Made by a program: the position numbers and the translations under genes. From Acidobacteriota bacterium (lineage in GTDB: Bacteria; Acidobacteriota; Terriglobia; Versatilivoradales; Versatilivoraceae), in assembly GCA_028875135.1 (NCBI GenBank), contig JAPPFQ010000442.1, positions 1 to 14,152 of the forward strand: 14,152 nt of DNA. Reading direction: 5' to 3'. The notes under the pieces were generated by a model, which saw nothing but the letters and a program-made list of their open reading frames with translations, did not search any database and was not told where the DNA came from. This document shows positions 1 through 7,592 of the stretch, piece after piece; position 1 is the first letter of the stretch; every line of letters starts with the position of its first letter.

Positions 1-1394
1 GGCCGCAGCACCCCGTAGCCCTTGTCGTTAAAGACAACCATCACCAGTGGCAGTCCGCACTCGACCGCCGTGGCCAGCTCCTGGCAGTTGAAGAGAAACC
101 CTCCATCCCCCGACAGCAGCACCACCGGTCGCCGTGGCCGGGCCAGCTTGGCTCCTATGGCTGCGGGCAGTCCGAATCCCAGGGTGCAGAATCCCCAGGG
201 GACGTGAAAGCCAGCCGGCTCGTAGGCCTCCAGCAGATGGTGGCACCAGGTGGCGGCCGCGGTCAGGTCGCAAACCAGGATGCTTTCCCGGGGAAGCGCC
301 GCCCTCAGGCACTCCACCAGCTCCACCGCCTCCGGCGCCCGTTGCCGGCATTCGTCCCATATCCGGCCGCGAAGCTCCTTGACCTCCCGGACGCGGTCCC
401 GGGAGGGCGCCGCCCCTCGCCACAGTTCCAGCAACCCTTCCAGGGCCGGCCTGGCGTGACCGGCCACGGCGGCGCTGACCTGGTAGTTGCGGCCGATCTC
501 GGCGGGGTCGATGTCGATGTGGATCAGCCGCTCCGGCAGCCTCAGGCGCCAGCGTTCGGTCTCGATCTCCTTGAAGCGGGTTCCCACCGCCAGCACCAGG
601 TCGCAGGTCTCGAGGTAGGCCCGGCCGGCCGGATGGAGCAGGGTGTTGCCGGCGGAGAGGGGATGGTCTTCGGGAATGGCACCCTTGCCCAGGGTGGTGG
701 TGAAGACCGGGGATTGCAGCCGCTCGGCCAACCGGATCAGCGCGTTCGAGGCGCCGGCCCGGATGAGGCCGCCCCCGGCCCAGATGACCGGCCGGCGGGC
801 CTTCTCCAGCAGTCGGCAGGCCCGGGAGAGTTCCTCCGGCAGGGGTTGCTCCGGCGCCGTCTCCAGAGGCGCGGGCAGGTCGGGGTGACCGGTGGAGTCC
901 AATACGTCGCAGGGGATCTCCAGGGCCGCCGGCCGCGGCCGCCCCGAGCCCAACTGGGCGAAGGCCTCTCGAACCAGCCAGGGGATGGCTTCCACCGTGG
1001 TGGCCTGCTGCCACCACTTGGTGACCGACCGGAAGCCTCCCGACTGGCCGGAGCACTCGTGCAGCAGGCCCTTTCCCCGGCCCAGAAAGTTCGACTGAAT
1101 CTGGCTGGCGACGCACAGGACTCTGGAGGAGTCGCTGAAGGCGGTGCCCAGCGGGGTCAGGGTGTTGAGGGCCGCCGGACCGGTGGTGCTGAGACAGACG
1201 CCGACTTCTCCACCGGCCCGCGCATACCCGTCGGCCATGAAGGCCGCTCCCTGTTCGTGGCGGGCGCTGACGTGGCGGATGGGGCTGTCCAGCAGAGCGT
1301 CGTAAACCGCCAGGTTGTGTGTGCCGGGGATGCCGAAGACGGTGGTGACATCGTGGGCTTCCAGGGACCGAACCAGGGCCTGACCGCCGGTCAT
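1..1394 (-). CDS. Thiamine pyrophosphate-dependent enzyme, acetolactate synthase-like (3' end cut off)
   Basis: Reading leftwards from an ATG at 1392-1394 gives 464 uninterrupted codons that run off the window, so the C-terminal part is missing. The protein has the three-domain layout of the ThDP carboligase/decarboxylase family. The N-terminal Pyr domain carries the catalytic glutamate (RHEQGA, Glu47), followed by the TTGPAALN segment. A central Rossmann-like domain spans about residues 185-325. The PP domain carries the Mg-ThDP motif GDGGF (429-433) through Asn456 in VVFND. AAAGGAG at 1401-1407, 6 nt before the ATG, fixes the start. Family members include acetolactate synthase, benzoylformate decarboxylase and 2-oxo-acid decarboxylases; the exact substrate cannot be told from sequence. 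No acetolactate synthase small subunit is in view, which weakly disfavours a biosynthetic IlvB role. The gene is divergent from the phosphohexomutase operon. Confidence 0.9.
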   Translation of the reverse strand, partial: MTGGQALVRSLEAHDVTTVFGIPGTHNLAVYDALLDSPIRHVSARHEQGAAFMADGYARAGGEVGVCLSTTGPAALNTLTPLGTAFSDSSRVLCVASQIQSNFLGRGKGLLHECSGQSGGFRSVTKWWQQATTVEAIPWLVREAFAQLGSGRPRPAALEIPCDVLDSTGHPDLPAPLETAPEQPLPEELSRACRLLEKARRPVIWAGGGLIRAGASNALIRLAERLQSPVFTTTLGKGAIPEDHPLSAGNTLLHPAGRAYLETCDLVLAVGTRFKEIETERWRLRLPERLIHIDIDPAEIGRNYQVSAAVAGHARPALEGLLELWRGAAPSRDRVREVKELRGRIWDECRQRAPEAVELVECLRAALPRESILVCDLTAAATWCHHLLEAYEPAGFHVPWGFCTLGFGLPAAIGAKLARPRRPVVLLSGDGGFLFNCQELATAVECGLPLVMVVFNDKGYGVLR

Positions 1395-1412
1395 GGGGAT
1401 CTCCTTTGCAGG

Positions 1413-1429
1413 GGCCGCCATTTGCGGCC
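1413..1429 (-). promoter_or_regulatory. Small G/C hairpin next to the TPP-enzyme ribosome binding site
   Basis: GGCCGC at 1413-1418 is the exact reverse complement of GCGGCC at 1424-1429, leaving a 5-nt loop. In the leader of the leftward gene this 6-bp stem ends 5 nt before the AAAGGAG ribosome binding site (1401-1407). It could affect translation initiation, but a 6-bp G/C palindrome can arise by chance in DNA of this composition. Confidence 0.25.
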
Positions 1430-1470
1430 GGCCCGCTTTGGGCATGGGTCCGGCCGAGGCGGGATCGGGA

Positions 1471-1476
1471 ATTATA
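1471..1476 (-). promoter_or_regulatory. Candidate -10 box for the leftward TPP-enzyme gene
   Basis: The minus strand reads a perfect TATAAT here, 77 nt upstream of the start codon at 1394, in otherwise very GC-rich DNA. No good -35 hexamer lies 16-18 nt further upstream, so the promoter would be weak or activator-dependent. The only support is the isolated AT-rich hexamer in a divergent intergenic region. Confidence 0.35.
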
Positions 1477-1549
1477 TCCTACCGACGGATGGTCCGGCGG
1501 GTGAGGTTGCAGCCAACGTCGCCGGCTGTCCGGTTCACCCCCGTTGCGG

Positions 1550-1555
1550 TATACT
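1550..1555 (+). promoter_or_regulatory. Candidate -10 box for the rightward phosphohexomutase operon
   Basis: TATACT, a 5/6 match to the sigma-70 -10 consensus, lies 73 nt upstream of the GTG start at 1629. No convincing -35 hexamer is visible at 16-18 nt spacing. It sits in the same 234-bp divergent gap (1395-1628) as the opposite-strand TATAAT, which is a sensible arrangement for two back-to-back promoters. Confidence 0.25.
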
Positions 1556-1628
1556 CAGGCGGCTGCGACGGCGGGACGGGCGAGCCGCCGACTCGGGCGG
1601 TGACGGGAGACGCGCGGAGGAACGAAGG

Positions 1629-3860
1629 GTGAATCCGGTGACGGGGGAACGGCCTCTCGGGATCGAGGAGATGGCGGTAGCCGACCCACTGAAATCCACG
1701 GTTGACCGGCTGGTTCGGAAGTATGGGGACCGGGGTCATGAGGCGTCCCGCAACCTGGAATTGTGGATCTCGGGGCAGGTGCCTTACGCCGAGCCCGAGG
1801 TGCTGCGTCGGCACCTCCAGGCCGGTCAGGTGGACCTGCTCTTCGACGCCTTCTGGCAAGTGCTTCCCTTCGGGACCGGCGGCCGCAGGGGCAGGGTCGG
1901 ATACGGGGCCAACCGGCTCAATCCCGCCACCGTGGCCATGACCGTCCAGGGGCATTGCCACTACCTGAGGGCCGCCTATCCGGGCCGCCGCGATCTGACC
2001 GTGGTGGTGGCCAACGATGTTCGAGTCTTCAAGGACCTGGCCGGAACTTACCGATTTCTGGGAGAGGAACACCCGCTGCTGGGCACCTCCTCGCGCTCGC
2101 TGGGGAGGCTGGCCTGCGAGATCTATGCCGGCAACGGCATCACGGCCTATTTCGCGCAGCCGCGGGCCGAGCAGGCGGTGATCAGCACTCCCGAGCTGTC
2201 TTTTGTCATCGGCCGTCTGGGCGCTGCCGGAGGAATCAATCTGTCGGCCTCCCACAACCCCCCGGACGACAACGGGGTCAAGGTCTATGACGCCTTCGGC
2301 AGCCAGCCGGTGGCGCCGGAGGACCAGGCCCTGATGGACGCCATGCGGGAGGCGACCGCCATCCGGAGCCTGCCCTTCGCCCAGGCGCTTGCCGGGGGCC
2401 TGGTGCGGGGCATCCCCGAGGATCTCCACCAGGACTACCTGGACGGTTACCTGGAGCTGTATGGAGACACCTTCACCCCTCGGCCCGACCTGCCCGTGGT
2501 CTACACGCCCCTCTGCGGTTGCGGGTTGAAGACGGTGGGCGACCTGCTGAGCCGGCTGAACTTTCCGGTTCGGACCCCGCCGGGTCAGGACGCCGACGGT
2601 TCCTTCGCTGTCATCCCCTTCAAGGCCCCCAATCCGGAGGTGCCCCAGGCCACCGCACCCGCCAGGGAATTCGCCGACGAGATCGGCGCGGGGGTGGTCC
2701 TTTCCAGCGATCCCGATGCCGACCGGGTCGGACTGGAGGTCAGGCAGGCCGGCGGCTCCTGGGTCCACCTGGACGGGAACCGGATTGCCGCCATTCTGGG
2801 ATACTTCCTGATGCTGGATCCCGAGGGGCCGCGCAGGAGGGGCCTGGTGGTGGAGACCCTGGTCACGACACGAATCCTGGGCAGAATCGTGGAGAGGGCC
2901 GGCGGCTCCCAGATCGTGGATGACCTGCTGGTCGGCTTCAAGTATGTCGCCGACGTGCTGAAGTCCCTGGAACGGACCGGAAGATACGGCCAGGTGGTTG
3001 CCAGGCCGCGGGACCTGGTGCTGGCCGCCGAGGAGAGCCACGGGGTGATCATGATCCCCACCATACGGGACAAGGATGCCGCTCCGGCCTGCATGGTGCT
3101 GGCTGCCCTCTACCAGAGGCTGCGGCTGCAGGGGCGCACCCTTCTGGACTACTACGTGGGGATCCTGGAGCAGTTGGGAGGCTATGCCGATGTGGGCCGC
3201 TCCATCGCCATGGCCGGGGCCGGGGGCGTGTCCAGGAGGGATCGGCTGATGGCCTCACTGAGAGACACGCCGCCGCGGACGCTGGCGGGCCATCCGGTGC
3301 GTCACATCCTGGATTACTGGGACCAGGAGCGTTTCGGGCCCTTCGTCAGCGAGTCGGACAAGCTGCCCAGGAACGTGATCCGGATGTCCATGGACGACTT
3401 CGTGGTTACGGTCCGCCCCTCCGGAACCGAGCCCAAGCTGAAATTCTACTGCCAGCTTGCGCCGCGGGGACGCTCGTCCGTGAAGGGAATGGAACTGTTG
3501 ACCGAGGTGAGCGGCAGGGCCGAGAGCCTGGCCCGCCAGGTGTACGGGGAACTCCTGGCCCGCCTGGATCTGGACCTGGGACCGGCTGGACTGTTGATTC
3601 CCGATATCGTGGATGTGGACCGCAAGCGGGAGTTCGAGCAGACCGTCCAGCCGCAACTGCATTCGGAGCTGGCCGGTTCAGGCATGGGCAGCCTGCAGGA
3701 GCTTCTGGACTGGTTGCGCGGCCAGGCCTCCGGCATGACCCCGGGAGCGGACCCGCTGCCCGCTCTCAAGGCGCCCATCGCCTGTCTCTGCGATGGATGG
3801 AAAGCCGAGCTGGGAGCCGCACCCCTCTTCGGCGAACTGGATCGGTGGGCGCGCCAGTGA
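1629..3860 (+). CDS. Phosphoglucomutase/phosphomannomutase family protein with C-terminal extension
   Basis: This is a cytoplasmic alpha-D-phosphohexomutase, moving phosphate between C1 and C6 of glucose or mannose phosphate. All four signature loops are visible in the 743-residue product. They are the catalytic phosphoserine loop SASHNP (Ser208), the metal loop DPDADR (361-366), the sugar-binding EESHG (468-472) and the phosphate-binding RPSGTEPK (596-603). The N-terminal FGTGGRRG (81-88) fits the PGM2-like subgroup. The GTG at 1629 is chosen because GCGGAGG (1614-1620) lies 8 nt upstream; the next in-frame ATG, 1671, also precedes all conserved motifs. The same frame stays open back to 204, but that part is antisense to the TPP-enzyme gene. 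Family members are usually about 550-610 residues, so residues 620-743 are extra; they look partly helical and I recognise no domain there. First gene of a likely operon, 66 nt before the next start. Confidence 0.92.
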   Translation: MNPVTGERPLGIEEMAVADPLKSTVDRLVRKYGDRGHEASRNLELWISGQVPYAEPEVLRRHLQAGQVDLLFDAFWQVLPFGTGGRRGRVGYGANRLNPATVAMTVQGHCHYLRAAYPGRRDLTVVVANDVRVFKDLAGTYRFLGEEHPLLGTSSRSLGRLACEIYAGNGITAYFAQPRAEQAVISTPELSFVIGRLGAAGGINLSASHNPPDDNGVKVYDAFGSQPVAPEDQALMDAMREATAIRSLPFAQALAGGLVRGIPEDLHQDYLDGYLELYGDTFTPRPDLPVVYTPLCGCGLKTVGDLLSRLNFPVRTPPGQDADGSFAVIPFKAPNPEVPQATAPAREFADEIGAGVVLSSDPDADRVGLEVRQAGGSWVHLDGNRIAAILGYFLMLDPEGPRRRGLVVETLVTTRILGRIVERAGGSQIVDDLLVGFKYVADVLKSLERTGRYGQVVARPRDLVLAAEESHGVIMIPTIRDKDAAPACMVLAALYQRLRLQGRTLLDYYVGILEQLGGYADVGRSIAMAGAGGVSRRDRLMASLRDTPPRTLAGHPVRHILDYWDQERFGPFVSESDKLPRNVIRMSMDDFVVTVRPSGTEPKLKFYCQLAPRGRSSVKGMELLTEVSGRAESLARQVYGELLARLDLDLGPAGLLIPDIVDVDRKREFEQTVQPQLHSELAGSGMGSLQELLDWLRGQASGMTPGADPLPALKAPIACLCDGWKAELGAAPLFGELDRWARQ

Positions 3861-3926
3861 ACCGTGTTCTCTCCGGCGCCTGAAGCCGGCCGGAACTCGA
3901 AACCGCGCTCCCCCATGGAAAACGCC

Positions 3927-4784
3927 ATGCGCCAGTGGCCTCTCTGCCTGAATACCAGCACCATCCGGCCGGCGGGCCTGTTGGAGAAAATCGACATCGC
4001 GACCCGGACCGGCTACTCGGCCATCGAGCTCTGGACCGAGGATCTGACCCGATTCGAGCAGTCGGGCCGGTCCCTGGCCGAGCTGCGCCGGATCCTGGAG
4101 GACTCGGGCCTGGCGGTGGCCAGCGTCATCACCCTGTCGGACTGGATGCAGAGCCAGGGGTTCCACAAGGAAGCCGCCTACCGCGAGGCACGCAGGCGGC
4201 TGGAGCAGGCGGCAGCCGTGGGTGCGGCCCACATCGTGGCCTCGCCGGTTCCCGACGCTCCTCACCTGGACATTGCTCTGGCGGCGGCCCGTTACCGCGA
4301 ACTGCTGGAGGAGGGCGAAGCCTTCGGCGTGCGGCCGGCCATGGAGTTCCTGGGATTCCAGCACAACGTCTTTCAACTGGAACAGGCGCTGGCCATCGTG
4401 CGGCAGGCCGACCATCCCCACGGCTGCCTGGTGCTGGATCCCTTTCACCTCTACCGGGGCGGTTCCGGCTTCGGCGGCATAAGAGACCTGTCCTCCAAGG
4501 CCATTGCCGTGTGCCATTTCAACGATGCTCCCGCCTCGCCTCCCCGGTTCGAGCAGACCGACGCCGACCGCGTCCATCCCGGGGACGGCATTCTTCCCCT
4601 GAACTCTTTCCTGGGAGATCTGGAGGCCACTGGCTACGGGGGCTTTCTTTCCCTGGAACTCTTCAATCCCCAGTACTGGACGCGAGACCTGGAGGAGGTA
4701 GCCCGAACCGGAAGGGAAAAGACGGAGGCCGTCATCCGAGCGGCCGGGGAAACCGGCCTCGACAGCAGGATCGCTCCATCATGA
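3927..4784 (+). CDS. Sugar phosphate isomerase/epimerase, AP-endonuclease-2-type TIM barrel
   Basis: The 285-residue product belongs to the xylose-isomerase-like TIM-barrel superfamily that includes IolE, hydroxypyruvate isomerase and sugar epimerases. Expected metal-site residues are visible: Glu140 in AMEFLG, Asp171 and His174 in VLDPFHLY, His197 in CHFNDAP, a VHPGDG loop (216-221) and Glu244 in LSLELFNP. The substrate cannot be assigned. The start is uncertain: ATG 3927 gives MRQWPLCLNT, the N-terminus I would expect for this family, and has a weak GGA 7 nt upstream. ATG 3915 and GTG 3864 are in frame and possible. The gene ends inside the ATPase start (ATGA, 4781-4784), so the two are translationally coupled. 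A catabolic-type isomerase tied to a quaternary-amine transporter is an unusual partner and may mean that the imported compound is metabolised. Confidence 0.88.
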   Translation: MRQWPLCLNTSTIRPAGLLEKIDIATRTGYSAIELWTEDLTRFEQSGRSLAELRRILEDSGLAVASVITLSDWMQSQGFHKEAAYREARRRLEQAAAVGAAHIVASPVPDAPHLDIALAAARYRELLEEGEAFGVRPAMEFLGFQHNVFQLEQALAIVRQADHPHGCLVLDPFHLYRGGSGFGGIRDLSSKAIAVCHFNDAPASPPRFEQTDADRVHPGDGILPLNSFLGDLEATGYGGFLSLELFNPQYWTRDLEEVARTGREKTEAVIRAAGETGLDSRIAPS

Positions 4785-5560
4785 TTCAAATCCAGCAGGC
4801 GTCCAAGACCTATGACCGGGGCCGGAGCTTCGCCGTGCAGGGAGTCGACCTGGAGGTCGGCGCCGGCGAATTGCTGGTGCTGCTGGGTGACTCGGGCTGC
4901 GGAAAAACGACCCTGCTCAAGATGATCAACCGCCTGGTGGAGCCCTCCCGGGGCCGGATCCTGGTGGAGGATCGGGACGTCTCCCGGGTCAATCCCGTGG
5001 CTCTGCGCCGGGGGATCGGTTACGTCTTTCAGGGGGTCGGCCTCTTTCCCCACATGACGGTGGCCGAGAACGTGGCGGTGGTGCCGAGGCTTCTCAACTG
5101 GGAACCCGCCGCCTGCCGGGACCGCGTCGACGAACTGCTGCACCTGACCGGGCTCTCTCCCCGGACCCATCGCGACCGCAAGCCCGATGAGCTGTCGGGG
5201 GGGCAGCGCCAGAGGGTGGGGCTGGCGCGAGCGCTGGCGGCCCGGCCCAGGATCATGCTGATGGACGAACCTTTCGGCGCCCTGGATCCCATAACCCGCG
5301 ACGGCCTGCAACGGGAGTTCAAGCGCCTGCAGCAGACGCTGAACCTGACGGTGGTGATGGTCACCCACGACATGACCGAGGCCCTGCTGCTGGCCGATCG
5401 CATTGCCGTGATGAAACAGGGTGTCCTGATGGGCACGGGCACTCCCAGGCAGATCCTGCGGAACCCGAGTCACCCCTATATCGCCGCCCTGATGGAGACA
5501 CCCAGGCGCCAGGCCGACCAGGTGGAATCCATGCTGCGTTCCGGGGGGGAGGGGCAATGA
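4781..5560 (+). CDS. ABC transporter ATP-binding protein, glycine betaine/choline (OpuCA/ProV) type
   Basis: This 259-residue cytoplasmic ATPase powers the permease/binding-protein fusion encoded next. All ATPase motifs are intact: Walker A GDSGCGKTT (36-44), Q-loop Gln84 in YVFQGVGLFPHMT, signature LSGGQ (138-142), Walker B IMLMDE (158-163), D-loop GALD (166-169) and the switch histidine His196 in VTHD. The Q-loop region and the HPYIAALMETPRR tail (231-243) resemble quaternary-amine uptake ATPases. Unlike many OpuA/OpuC ATPases it stops just after the ABC core and has no C-terminal tandem CBS domains, so the ionic-strength sensing described for OpuA is not expected. It starts at ATG 4781 overlapping the upstream stop by 4 nt, and its own stop overlaps the next ATG by 4 nt (5557-5560). 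Substrate specificity cannot be read from the ATPase. Confidence 0.93.
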   Translation: MIQIQQASKTYDRGRSFAVQGVDLEVGAGELLVLLGDSGCGKTTLLKMINRLVEPSRGRILVEDRDVSRVNPVALRRGIGYVFQGVGLFPHMTVAENVAVVPRLLNWEPAACRDRVDELLHLTGLSPRTHRDRKPDELSGGQRQRVGLARALAARPRIMLMDEPFGALDPITRDGLQREFKRLQQTLNLTVVMVTHDMTEALLLADRIAVMKQGVLMGTGTPRQILRNPSHPYIAALMETPRRQADQVESMLRSGGEGQ

Positions 5561-7098
5561 CCGAATCGGCGTTGGCCGACCAGTTGAGGCTTCTGCCCGA
5601 CTACTTGGGGCATCACCTGACCCTGACTCTGGTGGCCCTGTCCAGCGGAATCGCCGTGTGCCTGCCCCTGGCCATTCTGGTGACCCGGGTGAAATCGCTG
5701 CAATGGCCGGTGCTCACGGTCGCCAGCGTGGCCCAGACCATTCCGGGACTGGCCCTGCTGGCGCTGATGGTCCCCCTGCTGGGCCGGATCGGCTTCCTCC
5801 CCGCCTTCATCGCCTTGCTCCTCTACAGCATGCTGCCGATCCTGCGCAACACGGTCACCGGCATCCTGGGGGTGGCCCCGGACATCCTGGAAGCGGCCGA
5901 GGGACTAGGCATGACCTCCCGGCAGAGACTCTTCCGGGTGGAGCTTCCGCTGGCGGCTCCGGTGATCATCGCCGGCATCCGCACGGCCACCGTCTGGGTG
6001 GTGGGGTCGGCCACCCTTTCCACTCCGGTCGGCGCCACCAGCCTGGGCAACTACATCTTCAGCGGCCTGCAGACCCAGAACTCCACCGCGGTCCTGGTCG
6101 GCTGCGGGGCCGCGGCGGTTCTGGCTATCGTGCTGGATCAGCTCATTCGCCTGGGGGAGCTGGCCGTGGCCGGCCGCAGCCGAACCAAGGGCTGGCTGGC
6201 GGGGGCCGGACTGCTGGTCATCCTGTTCTCGACCCTGATTCTGCAGATTCCCACCGCAAAGGGGTCGGCCGCGGTGGTGGTTGGGGCCAAGCCCTTCACC
6301 GAGCAGTACGTATTGGCTGAGGCAATCTCCCAGAGATTGACCCAAGCCGGTCTTCGAGTGGAGAACCGATCCAGCATGGGCTCCATGATCCTGTTCGACG
6401 CCCTGACCGCCGGGCACGTCGATTGCTACGTGGACTACTCGGGTACCATCTGGGCCAACGTCATGAAACGCAAGGATCTCCCCCCGCGGGCGGACCTGCT
6501 CGAGCAGATGAAGGCTTGGCTCCAGAGGGAGCACCAGGTCCGGGTCCTGGGGACGCTGGGGTTCGAGAACAACTACGGCCTGGCAGTTCCCCGGCGCAAG
6601 GCGGAGGCCCTGAAGCTCGCCTCGATCCGGGACCTCACCGGCCACGCCCCTCAAATGACGATCGGGGCCGATTTCGAGTTCTTTGTCCGGCCCGAATGGG
6701 CAGCCCTGCGAGAGGCTTACCGTCTTGACTTCAGGGAGCGGCGGACCTTCGACCCCAGCCTCATGTACGCCGCCGCCCGCGAGGGTGTGGTGGATGTCAT
6801 CTCCGCCTATACCACCGACGGCCGCATCATCGAGTACGACCTGTCGGTACTGGCCGATCCGCTGCAGGCGCTGCCGCCCTATGACGCCGTGCTGGTTCTT
6901 TCCCCAGCCGCCGCCCGCAGGGCCGAGCTGGTCAGGGCGCTGGAAGTCTTTGACGGGATCATCGATGACGGGACCATGAGAGCCGCCAACAAGCGGGTGG
7001 ACGTGGATGGGGAGTCTCCCGCCCAGTCCGCCCGCTTTCTGCTGAAAGCCGTCGGGTTGTCTTCCCCACCCGACGCTACCGAGGGAGCGGATTCCTGA
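5557..7098 (+). CDS. ABC transporter permease fused to substrate-binding domain (quaternary amine / possible ergothioneine type)
   Basis: The 513-residue product joins two components that are often separate. Residues 1-205 form a permease with hydrophobic segments near 22-43, 52-74, 80-95, 133-152 and 175-197. They contain the ATPase-coupling EAA loop (113-135, EAAEGLGMTSRQRLFRVELP). A further membrane segment (about 213-232) leads into a periplasmic type II binding domain from residue 238, opening with VVVGAKPFTEQYVLAE as in OpuAC/OpuCC-like proteins, then DYSGTIWA (293-300), GFENNYGLAV (335-344) and AYTTDGRI (417-424). GGGGGGGAGGGGC just before ATG 5557 is a strong ribosome binding site. 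With the preceding ATPase it makes a complete importer. Same-order permease/binding-domain fusions include choline/betaine porters and the EgtUV ergothioneine importers; the nearby egtB-egtD makes the latter worth testing, but the ligand is not proven. Confidence 0.9.
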   Translation: MTESALADQLRLLPDYLGHHLTLTLVALSSGIAVCLPLAILVTRVKSLQWPVLTVASVAQTIPGLALLALMVPLLGRIGFLPAFIALLLYSMLPILRNTVTGILGVAPDILEAAEGLGMTSRQRLFRVELPLAAPVIIAGIRTATVWVVGSATLSTPVGATSLGNYIFSGLQTQNSTAVLVGCGAAAVLAIVLDQLIRLGELAVAGRSRTKGWLAGAGLLVILFSTLILQIPTAKGSAAVVVGAKPFTEQYVLAEAISQRLTQAGLRVENRSSMGSMILFDALTAGHVDCYVDYSGTIWANVMKRKDLPPRADLLEQMKAWLQREHQVRVLGTLGFENNYGLAVPRRKAEALKLASIRDLTGHAPQMTIGADFEFFVRPEWAALREAYRLDFRERRTFDPSLMYAAAREGVVDVISAYTTDGRIIEYDLSVLADPLQALPPYDAVLVLSPAAARRAELVRALEVFDGIIDDGTMRAANKRVDVDGESPAQSARFLLKAVGLSSPPDATEGADS

Positions 7099-7172
7099 TT
7101 GGCTGTGCCCCAGTCTGAGGTGCGGATCGTAGGAGGGTGAAACAGGGGCCTTCTACGAACTTCGGAGACTTG

Positions 7173-7244
7173 CCCCCCACCGGCTCGACTGCGGGCGGCA
7201 CTTTCAGGGCGCCGCGTTGGCCCCCCTCCGGCTCGGCTGCGGGC
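7173..7244. repeat. Imperfect 24-nt direct repeat pair
   Basis: Two copies, 7173-7196 and 7221-7244, match at 22 of 24 positions. Each begins with six C residues followed by an NCCGGCTCGNCTGCGGGC core. Their starts are 48 nt apart. The reverse-complement flavour of the same words (GCCGAGCCGCAGGC) appears at 7364-7377, across the central inverted repeat, which suggests that the whole of 7173-7442 is one mosaic repeat element. Confidence 0.7.
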
Positions 7245-7283
7245 TGCGGCCTGGTCGAAGGGACGCCGAGTTTGCCTCGCCGA

Positions 7284-7357
7284 CTCCCCCTCAAGGGGGG
7301 AGTGATTCTTGAGGCCTGCATACAACGCACGAGTATCACTCCCCCCTTGAGGGGGAG
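7284..7357. repeat. Perfect 23-nt inverted repeat whose arms are themselves hairpins
   Basis: The arm at 7284-7306 is the exact reverse complement of 7335-7357, with 28 nt between them. Each arm also folds on itself: ACTCCCCC (7283-7290) pairs with GGGGGAGT (7296-7303), and CTCCCCC (7339-7345) pairs with GGGGGAG (7351-7357), each with a 5-nt loop. The result resembles a REP/BIME-type doublet. It could block readthrough from the upstream operon in either direction, but no run of T follows. Confidence 0.75.
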
Positions 7358-7372
7358 CAGAAGCCGAGCCGC

Positions 7373-7442
7373 AGGCGAAGGCTGATGCGAAGGGGGGCAT
7401 ACGCGACGCCGCAAAGCAGCGCCGGGAGGCGAAGGCTGATGC
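7373..7442. repeat. 16-nt exact direct repeat pair
   Basis: AGGCGAAGGCTGATGC occurs at 7373-7388 and again at 7427-7442, 54 nt apart, and both copies are followed within a few bases by a run of G. It forms the right flank of the hairpin-bearing repeat element. Confidence 0.7.
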
Positions 7443-7492
7443 TGTGGGGGGAGGCTCGGTCCAGCCCTTCCGCGTTGCTCATTCGACGGAAT

Positions 7493-7534
7493 GCGGCCAA
7501 TCGTTGTTGAAGTTGAACCACGAATAGACACGAA
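7493..7534 (+). repeat. Dispersed 42-nt repeat, copy A (ACCACGAAT type)
   Basis: This copy aligns without gaps to 11601-11642, with 36 of 42 positions identical. It contains the ACCACGAAT-GACACGAA words seen again in the inverted pair at 11622-11999. It ends 58 nt before the SRPBCC start codon and lies in the same orientation as copy B. Confidence 0.75.
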
Positions 7535-7592
7535 AACAGATGGACCTCCTTCAGTTGCAGTCGGCACCACGATTTTTCTGCGGGCAACCGGC

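Larger units (their letters stand above)
7099..7592. other. Repeat-rich intergenic region, no convincing gene
   Basis: These 494 bp separate the transporter operon from the SRPBCC-SDR-TspO operon. They hold an imperfect 24-nt direct repeat (7173-7196, 7221-7244), a perfect 23-nt inverted repeat (7284-7306, 7335-7357), a 16-nt direct repeat (7373-7388, 7427-7442) and a 42-nt dispersed repeat (7493-7534). Open frames crossing it translate only repeat sequence. I saw no clear sigma-70 promoter for the SRPBCC gene and no T-tract terminator after 7098. Confidence 0.75.

Noticed and set aside
28..1116. Leftward 362-codon open frame inside the ThDP-enzyme region
   Set aside because: Out of phase with the true gene on the same strand; the translation is Gly/Pro/Arg/Ala-rich with no motif, while the correct frame shows all ThDP motifs.
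204..1628. Long rightward open frame in phase with the phosphohexomutase, suggesting a 1218-residue fusion protein
   Set aside because: It is antisense to the ThDP-enzyme gene, whose residues and ribosome binding site are clear; the translated part is Gly/Arg/Pro/Gln-rich with no domain, as expected of a high-GC shadow frame.
1479..3041. Leftward 520-codon open frame opposite the phosphohexomutase
   Set aside because: Antisense shadow; all hexomutase catalytic loops are on the other strand and the Gln/His/Gly-rich translation has no domain.
3678..4577. Leftward 299-codon open frame opposite the TIM-barrel gene
   Set aside because: Shadow frame of a GC-rich gene; no recognisable motif and no ribosome binding site supports it.
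7284..7357. Simple intrinsic terminator for the transporter operon
   Set aside because: The stem is G/C-rich, but no T-run follows either hairpin, and its location 186 nt downstream within a mosaic of repeats fits a repeat element better.
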